This document shows, one piece after another, positions 1 to 7,838 of a DNA stretch of 64,000 nt. The position numbers and the translations under genes were made by a program. Origin of the DNA: DTWD01 sp963662965 (GTDB lineage: Bacteria; Acidobacteriota; Vicinamibacteria; Vicinamibacterales; UBA8438); assembly GCA_963662965.1 (NCBI GenBank), contig OY759970.1, forward strand, positions 4,154,001 through 4,218,000. The letters are read 5' to 3'. Position 1 is the first letter of the stretch. The number at the start of each line of letters is the position of its first letter. The notes beneath the pieces are model-generated. The model had not been told where the DNA came from, made no database searches, and saw only the letters and a list, made by a program, of their open reading frames with translations.

Positions 1-511
1 CGGGGTTGCGCGCAATCGCCGCCTTCGCCGCATCGACATCGGCGAGGCTGATGTCCATCGTGTCGCCGTCGGGCAGGATCCCGGCGCGCCCGATGTTGAT
101 CAGCAGGCGGCCCTGTTGCGGCGCCGCCTTCGCCACGGCAACCAGGTCGTCGATCTGGTCCGCTCCCTGCGATCCGGAATCGATCCATCCGGTCACGCCG
201 TCGGCCAAGCAGACGCGTGGGCCTTCGTCCTCTCGGGCGTAGTGGGTGTGGATATCGAGTAATCCCGGGACGACGAGCCTGCCGCGCGCATCGAACACGT
301 CGGCCGCACCGGCTGCGATGTCGGCCTCGACCGCCGCGATGCGGCCCGCCGCGATCGCCACGTCGCGGATCGCGTTGATCCTCAGCGAGGGATCGATGAT
401 GCGCCCTCCCTTGACGATCAAATCGTAGGTCTGCGCGATCAAGTTCGAGGGGCGCGCAAACATCGCGGCGCTGGCGGCAGCGGCGTAGACAAACTGGCGT
501 CGGTTCATCAT
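1..511 (-). CDS. Amidohydrolase family protein, N-terminal part (runs off the window)
   Basis: About 170 residues are visible before the gene leaves the left edge. The N-terminus has paired arginines followed by an Ala-rich hydrophobic stretch (NRRQFVYAAAASAAMFA), which looks like a short twin-arginine or Sec export signal. The beta-sandwich start of amidohydrolases follows (YDLIVKGGRIIDPS), then the HxH metal-binding strand in GLLDIHTHYARED. These features place it in the metal-dependent amidohydrolase superfamily, acting on a cyclic amide or similar bond in the periplasm. The substrate cannot be told because the catalytic barrel is missing. Two consecutive ATG codons (511-509, 508-506) could start it. 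Two other amidohydrolases lie in the window, at 27012 and 59410. Confidence 0.85.
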   Translation of the reverse strand, partial: MMNRRQFVYAAAASAAMFARPSNLIAQTYDLIVKGGRIIDPSLRINAIRDVAIAAGRIAAVEADIAAGAADVFDARGRLVVPGLLDIHTHYAREDEGPRVCLADGVTGWIDSGSQGADQIDDLVAVAKAAPQQGRLLINIGRAGILPDGDTMDISLADVDAAKAAIARNP

Positions 512-628
512 CGTCTATGGCCTCGCACCTCGTGTTGCAGGGATGTTGTGCGCATTGAACCGGCATGTCAATGTATGGTTTCGGAGATGAACGAGAGCCG
601 AACGTAGGCGCGAAAGGACGAGACCCAA

Positions 629-955
629 GTGGCAAAACATCGCCGAAGACATTCTCGAAAAGACATTGGTGACTACGCGGAGGACCTGGGCACCTTCCTC
701 GGGAACGTCGAGGCCAATGTCAAAGACTGGAGTGCAGAGCGCAATCAGATCGGGGAGCGGCTGCTGCACATTCGTGATTCAGCCACGCGGCTGCTCACCG
801 AGCTTGGCCATCAATTCGAAGAGGGCCGAAAAAAAGCGGCGAAACGTGGCCGTCCAGCGGGCAAGAAGCGCGCCAAGAGTCGCTGTAAGATCTGCGGAAC
901 CGTGGGGCACAACGCGCGAGGTCATGCGAAGTGGAAGGCGGCGAAGAAGAAATAG
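629..955 (+). CDS. Small basic protein with AT-hook-like and zinc-knuckle-like motifs
   Basis: A 108-residue protein starting at GTG 629, with a purine-rich ribosome site (gaaaggacgag) just upstream. The first two thirds look helical and of mixed charge. Residues about 70-84 hold KKAAKRGRPAGKKRAKSR, whose RGRP core flanked by Lys/Arg is the AT-hook minor-groove binding motif. A compact CKICGTVGHNARGH segment follows (C-x2-C-x4-H-x4-H), close to a zinc knuckle, and then a Lys-rich tail. I infer a nucleic-acid-binding protein, possibly nucleoid-associated. No known family name is assigned. The gene is monocistronic, between a divergent amidohydrolase and a broken quinoprotein. Confidence 0.7.
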   Translation: MAKHRRRHSRKDIGDYAEDLGTFLGNVEANVKDWSAERNQIGERLLHIRDSATRLLTELGHQFEEGRKKAAKRGRPAGKKRAKSRCKICGTVGHNARGHAKWKAAKKK

Positions 956-964
956 GGCACGGCG

Positions 965-2674
965 ATGCGATTACGCGACAGCCGACGTGCCCGGGGGGCC
1001 GTGACGACGCTCGTCGTCGTGGCGCTCAGTGGCCTCCATCCGGTGGGCGCCGGGCAGCAAGGGCGCACGACCCGCGGGGAAGCGCCGCCCACCATCACCA
1101 CCGGGAGCCGCCAGACGAACTGAGCGAGTCACAACCTGGACCCGTACAACAGCGGTATGCGGAGCTCGACCAGATCAACACCGCGACCGTCGGTCAGCTC
1201 CAGCGGCGATGGTTGTTCGACGTGCGGGCCGAGCTCAACGTCAGCCAGGTCACCCCGCTTGTCGTCGACGGCCTGATGTACTTCCACGCCGCTGCGACGG
1301 TGCTCGCGCTCAACGCCGTGACCGGGGACGAGGTGTGGAGACTGGAGGTCGATGGCGTCAGTGGTGGGGTCGTGCGCGGTCCGTTGTACGCCAACGGCAC
1401 GATCTACTCCTACCACGGCGACAAGCTCGTGGCGGCCGATACGCAGACCGGGACGCTCGTCGAGCGCTTCGGCGACGGCGGCGTCCTGCCGATTTTCGGA
1501 TTGGCGCTGCAGACCAAGTATCCGGACGTCTACCCGCCCGGCTTCGATGCCGTTTCGCTCAACTACCGGATCAATAGCTCGCCGGCGTATCACGACGACA
1601 CGCTGTACGTCGCCTCCGCGATCTCCGAAGAAAACATTCCGGGCGGGCTCGTGGTTGCGGCCGACGCCACCACCGGCGCGATCAAGTGGGTGTTCAACAC
1701 GATCCCGCAACGCCCGCAGGACGAGGGGTGGGAGCTGGCGGACCCCACATGGGGCGACGGTAAACGGATGGGGGCCGGTATCTGGACCCAGCCGGCGATC
1801 GACGTCGAGCTCGGGTTGCTCTACTTCAACACTGCCAATCCGAACCCCCCCTACGACGGCTCCGCACGACCCGGGGCCAACCTCTTCACCAACTCGACGA
1901 TCGCCCTTGACCTCGAGACCGGCGCGCTCAGGTGGCACTACCAGACCATCCATCACGATCTCTGGCACCGCGACACGGGGGAGCCGATTAACTCGATGGT
2001 CGAGACGCTCGTCCCGACCGAGACGAACGTGCCGGGCGAGGTCGTCTATCCGACCCAGCCGATCCCGCACAACGCCCGCGGCGTTCCGCTGACGCCCTTC
2101 TGCGCCACGTATCTCGATCTCGACGACCCGGAGCTGCAGGCGCAGGCGCGACAGATGTAATACGCCTTACTCGACGGACGAGCACTACATCGTGGCGCAC
2201 GGCGGCTCGAGCTTCGGCTCGCCCTCGTTCAGCCCCACGACCGGTCTGCTCTACGTCACGGGTAAGAACGCCGGGGTGTCACTCCTCGTCAAGCCGCTCG
2301 GCGACAGTCTCAAGTTGGGGGAGGGGGGCGGCCATGCGAAGAACTTCACCGAGATCAGTCGGATTCCCTCCTACCCGACGACGATGACGCTCACTGCCTA
2401 TGAACCGGCCAGCGGTGACGATGTGTGGCAGCAGGTGCTGCCGGCGCTCACCTTCGGCGCTTCGAGTGGCAGCCTGACCACTGCCGGCGGTCTCGTGTTC
2501 CAGGGCACGGAGGACGGCGGATTCTATGCGTTTGACGCCGCAACGGGTGAGCAGCTCTTCCACTACCAGGCGCGCCGCACGGTGCGCTCGAGCCCGCTGA
2601 CGTATGAGGTCAACGGCACTCAGCATGTCGCCGTGATCGCCACGAACACCGTCCTGGCGTTTGCCCTGCCGTAG
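965..2674 (+). pseudogene. PQQ-type quinoprotein dehydrogenase, frameshifted
   Basis: A secreted beta-propeller of the quinoprotein alcohol/glucose dehydrogenase type, broken into frames. Positions 965-1120 encode a signal-peptide-like start (MRLRDSRRARGAVTTLVVVA) ending at a stop. From about 1130 a second frame carries the propeller (YAELDQINTATVGQLQ, then WHYQTIHHDLWHRD) to a TAA at 2158-2160. The last 160 residues continue in the first frame (HYIVAHGGSSFGSPSFSPTT to VIATNTVLAFALP). Removing one A in gtaatacgcc at 2158-2161 would join QARQM to YTPYSTDEH, so a single-base insertion explains the second break. The junction near 1100-1135 is harder to repair. An intact relative lies at 5077-7260. 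Either a recent pseudogene or one affected by base-call errors. Confidence 0.8.
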
Positions 2675-2761
2675 GAGCAAGAGCGAGACCACCCCGAGTT
2701 GAGCAGGTAAGTGAGGAACGAGTAACATGCGGCGACGTTCGGTCACCATGGGAGATGGCAG

Positions 2762-3757
2762 ATGCTCAACAAATGCTTCGCCACGTTCTTCACTCTGGCG
2801 ATCGTGCTCACGCTCGCACCCCAGCCGGTCCTGGCCCAGTCCGACGGTGGCGGGATGCGGATGCGCACCCCGGATGGCCAGCCGGATGTCTCCGGCGTCT
2901 TCACCTTCCGCACCCTGACCCCGCTCCAGCGCCCCTCTCAGTTCGCTGACCGAGAGAAGCTGACGGCCGAGGAGGCCGCGGCGTTCGAGGCGTTGGAGCG
3001 AACGCGTCAGAACCGTGACCTCTTCGACCCCGAGCTGGGTGCGAACAATTACCGGCCGCGGTCGGAGGGCGGCGTGTTGTCGTACAACGAGTTCTGGTAT
3101 GAGCGGGGCATCGAGTTGACCTCGGACAAGCGGACAGCGCTGATCGTCGATCCGCCTGATGGACGGTTCCCACCGCAGACCGAGGCAGCCCGTAGGGCAG
3201 ACCAGGCACGGCGCGCGTATCGGGAGGAGCACCGGTACGATTCGTACGAGAACCGGGGCATGGGCGACCGCTGCATCATGTTTTCCAAGTCGGGCCCGCC
3301 GATACGAGCCGGCGCGTACAACAACAACTTGATGGTGTTCCAGTCGCCTGGGTACGTGGCGATTCTCACCGAGCAGGCGCGCCAGGCGCGGCTCATCCCG
3401 ATCGACGACACCGCGACACCGGCGTTCCCTCAGCTTGCGGGTGTCTCACGCGCGCACTGGGAGGAGGAGACGCTGGTCATCGAGACGACCCAGTTCCGCG
3501 GCCGCGAGAACGGGGGGACCGGTCCGAACATGCACCTGGTCGAACGCTTGACCCGACTCGATCCAGACACCGTCGCCTACGAGTACACCGTCACGGACCC
3601 CACGGTGTACACCGCGCCGTATACGGTCATGATGCCGTTCCGGCGCACCGACGGTCCGATCTTCGAGTACGCGTGTCATGAGGGCAACATCGGGCTATAC
3701 GGGATCCTGGCCGGCGCGCGGCGTCTCGAGCGTCAGGGGCGCGAGCTGCGTCCGTGA
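2762..3757 (+). CDS. Secreted protein of an uncharacterised PDGQPD family
   Basis: A 331-residue protein with a clear Sec signal peptide (KCFATFFTLAIVLTLAP, cleavage near VLAQS). The mature start reads RTPDGQPDVSGVFTFRTLTP, and the end has a conserved-looking GPIFEYACHEGN. The same landmarks occur in the protein at 44811-45869 (TPDGQPDLQGYW, GERCIVYGHNGPP, GPMFEYACHEGN), so the two are paralogues sharing order and spacing. The mature protein probably sits in the periplasm. The conserved Cys-His-Glu cluster near the C-terminus may bind metal, but I see no recognised catalytic motif. It follows the broken quinoprotein, from which it may once have been co-transcribed. Confidence 0.8.
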   Translation: MLNKCFATFFTLAIVLTLAPQPVLAQSDGGGMRMRTPDGQPDVSGVFTFRTLTPLQRPSQFADREKLTAEEAAAFEALERTRQNRDLFDPELGANNYRPRSEGGVLSYNEFWYERGIELTSDKRTALIVDPPDGRFPPQTEAARRADQARRAYREEHRYDSYENRGMGDRCIMFSKSGPPIRAGAYNNNLMVFQSPGYVAILTEQARQARLIPIDDTATPAFPQLAGVSRAHWEEETLVIETTQFRGRENGGTGPNMHLVERLTRLDPDTVAYEYTVTDPTVYTAPYTVMMPFRRTDGPIFEYACHEGNIGLYGILAGARRLERQGRELRP

Positions 3758-3778
3758 CCTGGCGGCCGAGACCAGGCC

Positions 3779-4357
3779 GTGAACGTTCATCTTCTGCCTC
3801 GCCGTGATGGGGAGTACTTCCTGTACTCGGGCGAGATCCAGCCCGAATCGACAGCGCCTCCGGCAGCCACCGACACTCCGCTGCGCCGGGCGCTTTCGCA
3901 CGCGCGACGCGCCTATGAATGGGTGAGCTGGCGTCGGCGTCGGCGGGAGCACCTCTTGCGGGCTCTAGGCGAGATGGAACGGGTACGCATTCACTATCCC
4001 TCGGCGATGACCGCGGCGCAGGCGCAATCGGTCTACGACCGACTGATTCAGGCGGCGATCAAAAAGCACGGGAAATGGATGGTCGCCAACGCCGCGGCGG
4101 TTCCGGTCAGCGTGCCGCTCAGCCTGATCCCGGGGCCCAATCTGCTGCTGGCCTATCTGGCGTGGCGGAGCGTGACCCACTATCAGTCTCGGAAAGCCGG
4201 CCAGCGCGCGACGGAGCTGCCGATCGACTTGGTGCCGGAAACAGTGCTGGCCGAGCTCGCCGATCTCGTGCAACGACGGATTCCGTTTCGCCGGAAGCGA
4301 CGGATTCGCAAGCTGGGTGAAGAGCTCGGGCTCGCCAACCTCGACCAGGCGTACTAG
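3779..4357 (+). CDS. Membrane-associated protein resembling the K+/H+ exchange-related family
   Basis: A 192-residue protein starting at GTG 3779, 22 bases after the preceding gene. It begins VHLLPRRDGEYFLYSG, has a basic middle (WRRRRREHLLRALGEME), then a hydrophobic segment containing SLIPGPNLLLAYLAW and the polar motif RSVTHYQSRKAGQRA. The order of a short beta start, a basic helix, a hydrophobic hairpin with IPGPN, and HYxS matches my recollection of the Pfam family described as mitochondrial K+-H+ exchange-related. The family name comes from yeast; a transport role in bacteria is not established. No signal peptide. It is followed 15 bases later by a membrane-anchored protein, so co-transcription is likely. 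Confidence 0.5.
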   Translation: MNVHLLPRRDGEYFLYSGEIQPESTAPPAATDTPLRRALSHARRAYEWVSWRRRRREHLLRALGEMERVRIHYPSAMTAAQAQSVYDRLIQAAIKKHGKWMVANAAAVPVSVPLSLIPGPNLLLAYLAWRSVTHYQSRKAGQRATELPIDLVPETVLAELADLVQRRIPFRRKRRIRKLGEELGLANLDQAY

Positions 4358-4372
4358 AAATAGATGTGAACC

Positions 4373-4915
4373 ATGACCATCGCTCGAAAACTGTTCACGG
4401 TGATCGGAGTCCTCCTCCTGATCCCGGTCGTCGCCATTGTTGCGCTCGCGCTCACGTCGGGATATGCCGACGGACCCTCCGCGCTGTTCGGGGGCGGACC
4501 GCTCGTCGCCGGCGACCTAGTGACCGGTCCCGAGCCGGACTGGAGCTTTGCCCGCGACATCGGGACGATCGAGCTGCAGCTCCTCGACCCGCCGCGGTCC
4601 CGGGTGATCTGGATCCTCGTCCATGACGGCAAGATCTATGTCGTGTCGGCATACATGGGCAGTACGATCGGACGCCTCTGGAAGCAATGGCCGGCGCAAG
4701 CGGAACGCGATGGCCGGGCTATCCTGCGGATCGACGGGAAGCGGTACGAGCGGACCCTCGTCCGCATCATGACCGGTCCCGTGGTGGACGGCGTCACCGC
4801 CGAGATACAGCGTAAGTATGGATCTGCAACGACGCCGGCCGCCATCGCGGCGGGAACCACCTGGCTTTTCGAGCTGGCCCCGCCCAGCTCGGACGGCAGC
4901 GGAGCCGGCAGTTGA
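4373..4915 (+). CDS. Membrane-anchored protein of unknown function, possible split-barrel fold
   Basis: A 180-residue protein with one N-terminal transmembrane segment (FTVIGVLLLIPVVAIVALAL) and a soluble exported domain. The domain has WSFARDIGTIELQLLD, then RVIWILVHDGKIYVVSAYMG and WPAQAERDGRAILRIDGKRY. This alternation of strands with a basic RIDGKRYER motif resembles flavin-binding split-barrel proteins of the pyridoxamine-oxidase-like type, but I cannot identify a cofactor site with confidence. Its stop codon overlaps the start of the next tiny gene by four bases (TTGA), indicating translational coupling. Confidence 0.6.
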   Translation: MTIARKLFTVIGVLLLIPVVAIVALALTSGYADGPSALFGGGPLVAGDLVTGPEPDWSFARDIGTIELQLLDPPRSRVIWILVHDGKIYVVSAYMGSTIGRLWKQWPAQAERDGRAILRIDGKRYERTLVRIMTGPVVDGVTAEIQRKYGSATTPAAIAAGTTWLFELAPPSSDGSGAGS

Positions 4916-5040
4916 AACGCTTCTACCTGGTGGTCGCTGGGGTCATGGTTGCCGTCGTCCTCATCGTCCTGTTCGTACCGGGGGTCAGGAACAGTATCGA
5001 ACGACAGGTGTTGGCCTGGCTCGCCGGGATGGCCGGGTAG
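4912..5040 (+). CDS. 42-residue single-pass membrane microprotein
   Basis: A very short frame beginning at TTG 4912, overlapping the previous stop as TTGA, and ending at TAG 5038-5040. The product starts KRFYLVVAGVMVAVVLIVLF, a textbook single transmembrane helix with a basic N-terminal flank, and ends with an amphipathic tail (RQVLAWLAGMAG). The coupled overlap and the membrane-helix composition support real translation, perhaps as a partner of the membrane-anchored protein upstream. Function unknown. Confidence 0.45.
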   Translation: MKRFYLVVAGVMVAVVLIVLFVPGVRNSIERQVLAWLAGMAG

Positions 5041-5076
5041 CTCCGCGCCCGCGAGGCGCCGCACGTGCGCGTCTCG

Positions 5077-7260
5077 TTACGGCAGCGCGTAGGCCACCAG
5101 CGAGCCCGGGAACCCGGTCTGGACACTCCCGATCTGCACCACGATGTACTGCTTGCCTTCGTGCATGTAGGTCATCATGCCGTACTGGCCCGGGGCGGGA
5201 AGCTCGACGCTTCCCAAAATCTCGCCGGTGAGCTTGTCGCGGCCATGGAGTTGCAGCGGGGCGTCGGGGACGATCTGTCCCGTGCCCTGGCTGAGCGACC
5301 GCGTCTGTACCAGGAGGTCGCCGGCGACCATCTGGATCGACCAGCCGGCGCCGCCCGTGTTCGGGATCTCCAGGCCCGCCAGATGCGGATTGTTCGTGAG
5401 GACGTCGGGCGTCTCGCCGACCGGCACCGACCACGACCGCTCGCCCGTATTCATCTGGAACGCGGAGAGCTGGTTGTTCATCCGTTTGTAGAGCGGCACG
5501 CCGTCGATCGTGGGCAGACCCGTGACCGAGACGAACGAAGCCTGGGCGTCGGATGGCTCCCGGAAGCCGCCGGGCAGCCAGGCGGCGACGGTGGTGCCGG
5601 TGGTCGGGGTACTGTTGGGGGTCGCCCCGGTCGCGCTCGGCACGGCATAGTTCGGGTCGTCCTCATCGACGCCGCCCGTTGGCGCCATGAACGTCGGGGC
5701 AAAGCACCGTCGTCGATGTGACGCGAACATCAATCCCGTGCTCGGATCGGCGACCGGCGGATGCGGGATGATGTTGCCACCACCGATGCAGCCGACGTTG
5801 TTGTAGAAATCGTTGTCGTGGTTTTCGGGGAGCGGCGGCACGTAGAGGCCCCCGACCCGGTAGTGGCTCAGGATCTCCAGCGCCTGCTGCTTGAGTTCGG
5901 GCGTGTAGTCGACGACGAATTCCTCGGTGAGCCCGTCGACGACGATGCGGTCCACCGGTTCCGGCCGGGTGGGGTAGGGCTGGGTGGGCGACGTGTAGTT
6001 GCCCGGAACCTCCGTCTGAAACACCGGACGGTCCTCGATCGGCCAGATCGGCTCGCCGGTCTCTCGATTGAACGCGAAGATGAGGCCCTGTTTGGTGTTC
6101 TGGATGAGCGCTGGGATGCGCTGCCCGTCCACCGTCAGATCCATCAGCATCGGCGGGGTCGGCAGGTCGTAGTTCCACTGGTCGCTGCGGTGAATCTGGA
6201 AGTGCCACCGCCGCTCACCGGTCCGAACGTCCAGCGCGAGGATGCATCCGCCGAAAAGGTTGTCGCCGGGCCGATGGCCCGCGTAGGTCTGGACGGTCGA
6301 GGCGTTCGTCACGATATAGACGAGCCCGAGCTCGGGGTCGGCGGAGGCTGGCGCCCATGACGACATGTCGCCCGACCACTGCCAGGCGTCGTTGTGCCAC
6401 GTCTCGTGCCCGACTTCTCCGGGCCGCGGGATGACGTGGAACTTCCAGAGGAACTCGCCGTTTCGAGCGTCGAATCCCATGATGTCGCCAGGGACGTTTT
6501 CGATCCGGGTCTGGCCGTAGCTCGGCTGGTGCCCGACCAGTACCACGACCACCCCGTTCACCACGATCGGTGGCGCCGAGGCAGTGACCATTCCGAGCTC
6601 CCTCGGGATCCCGTAATTGGCGTCGTAGCTCGCGCTTCGGTCCTGCCACCGACCCCAGTCCGACACGAGGGGCGGGATCAGGTCGATGGTCCCGGTGTCC
6701 GAGAAGCCCTCCAGCGGCACGCGGGTGCCCCAGTTCTCCAGTGGTCGGCCGGTCTTGGCGTCGAGCGCCCACAGGAAAAACGCTGGGCTCGTGACATAGA
6801 TCACACCGCGACCATCCACTTCAGCGTAGGCGACCCCTTTCCCGTAGGCCTGCCGGGGAGAGCGCAGGTGTCTGATGGTCTCCGGCTCGCGGAAGGCCCA
6901 GAGTGTCTCGCCGGTGTCGGGATCGATCGCCACTACCTGCCGCCGCGGCGTGGCGACCGTGTAGAGCATGCCGTCGACGTAGATCGGGGTGGACCGAGAG
7001 AAGTAGTCGAGGTTGGGTCCGAAATTGTCGGTCCGCCAGATCCAGGCCACCTCGAGGTCCCCGAAGTTGTCCCCATTGATCTGGTTCAGGGGCGAGGAGC
7101 GGGTGTGGCCGGCATCGCCGCCGAGATACCGCCACTCGCCGTTCTCGGTCCCGGGCAGGCGCTGGGCGAATGCCGAGGCGGCCGTCAACAGGATGCCGGC
7201 GGTGGCGAGGCCAAGCACGAGGTTCTGCAATCTGAAGGGACTAAGCTTGAGTTTCATCAT
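5077..7260 (-). CDS. PQQ-dependent dehydrogenase (quinoprotein), intact
   Basis: A 727-residue periplasmic quinoprotein starting at one of two adjacent ATGs (7260 or 7257). A signal peptide (LVLGLATAGILLTAASAFAQ) is followed by the propeller start WRYLGGDAGHTRSSPLNQ. Family hallmarks include the HFQIHRSDQWNYDLPTPP strand, TKQGLIFAFNRETGEPIWP and SPTQPYPTRP. These place it with PQQ-dependent alcohol and membrane-type glucose dehydrogenases, which oxidise alcohols or sugars in the periplasm and pass electrons to quinone or cytochrome. There is no fused haem domain (no CxxCH seen) and no membrane domain, so it needs an external acceptor. It lacks the cupredoxin tail of the copies at 19301 and 22686 and groups better with the broken copy at 965. 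Confidence 0.88.
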   Translation of the reverse strand: MMKLKLSPFRLQNLVLGLATAGILLTAASAFAQRLPGTENGEWRYLGGDAGHTRSSPLNQINGDNFGDLEVAWIWRTDNFGPNLDYFSRSTPIYVDGMLYTVATPRRQVVAIDPDTGETLWAFREPETIRHLRSPRQAYGKGVAYAEVDGRGVIYVTSPAFFLWALDAKTGRPLENWGTRVPLEGFSDTGTIDLIPPLVSDWGRWQDRSASYDANYGIPRELGMVTASAPPIVVNGVVVVLVGHQPSYGQTRIENVPGDIMGFDARNGEFLWKFHVIPRPGEVGHETWHNDAWQWSGDMSSWAPASADPELGLVYIVTNASTVQTYAGHRPGDNLFGGCILALDVRTGERRWHFQIHRSDQWNYDLPTPPMLMDLTVDGQRIPALIQNTKQGLIFAFNRETGEPIWPIEDRPVFQTEVPGNYTSPTQPYPTRPEPVDRIVVDGLTEEFVVDYTPELKQQALEILSHYRVGGLYVPPLPENHDNDFYNNVGCIGGGNIIPHPPVADPSTGLMFASHRRRCFAPTFMAPTGGVDEDDPNYAVPSATGATPNSTPTTGTTVAAWLPGGFREPSDAQASFVSVTGLPTIDGVPLYKRMNNQLSAFQMNTGERSWSVPVGETPDVLTNNPHLAGLEIPNTGGAGWSIQMVAGDLLVQTRSLSQGTGQIVPDAPLQLHGRDKLTGEILGSVELPAPGQYGMMTYMHEGKQYIVVQIGSVQTGFPGSLVAYALP

Positions 7261-7288
7261 CTGTAGACTACTTAATCTGATTGCTGTC

Positions 7289-7490
7289 GTGAAGATGATC
7301 CTGCATCTCGTCGTGCTCCTGTTTGGGAGCGTCTGGCTCTCGGTCATGTCCGAAAACATCGCCGGCTTCAGGACGTTCTCACTGCCCTTCCTTAACATTC
7401 TGTTGGTCATGCTCGTCGGCGCGACGCTGTCGATCTGGTCGGGTTGGACCGAGACGCTGTCGACGATCACGGTGTACGGCGCCTATTGCG
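7289..7490 (+). pseudogene. Small membrane protein, 5-prime part, split by the IS21 element
   Basis: From GTG 7289 the frame encodes a hydrophobic protein with two likely membrane helices (ILHLVVLLFGSVWLSV and FLNILLVMLVGATLSIW) and runs into the IS at 7491. Removing the element and one copy of the 5-bp target duplication joins VYGAYC to VIGGLIDRLS and a TGA at 10521-10523, restoring a 77-residue protein. The gene is divergent from the quinoprotein at 5077. It is inactive as it stands. Function unknown. Confidence 0.7.
7486..7490. repeat. Target-site duplication TTGCG, left copy (IS21 element)
   Basis: TTGCG directly precedes the element end TCCTCGGTG. The same five bases follow the other end (CACCGAGGA) at 10487-10491. 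Five base pairs is within the range known for IS21-family insertions, and the duplication fixes the element borders. Confidence 0.8.
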
Positions 7491-7506
7491 TCCTCGGTGG
7501 ACACCC

Positions 7507-7838
7507 AAAACCGGCCACTGATGGACAGCTGAAAACCGGCCACCACACGTAGCGAGTCGAGACGTTGACGTCGGCGGGGAACTGCGGTTCCTACGCCGCA
7601 TGAGCAACGTCTTGAGCGAACACACACGACAGCAGGTCCTGGCGCTGGGGCGACTGGGTTGGTCGCTGCGGCGCATCGAGGAGGCGACGGGCGTCCGTCG
7701 GGAGACGGCCAGCGGCTATCTGAAGACGGCCGGCGTCCCGGTGCGTGGGCGGGGCGGTCGGCCCCGGGACTGGCCGCCAAAACCGGCCACCACGCCCGCG
7801 GTGTTCACCGACCCTTCCCCCGCAAAACCGGCCACCAC
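7507..7838 (+). repeat. Four direct copies of AAAACCGGCCAC(CAC) at the IS21 left end and inside istA
   Basis: Copies lie at 7507-7518, 7532-7546, 7779-7793 and 7824-7838. The first two belong to the left terminal repeat. The last two are inside the istA coding sequence, where they encode the repeated peptide KPATT. Multiple terminal transposase-binding repeats are known for IS21; extra copies inside istA are the unusual point. Confidence 0.75.
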
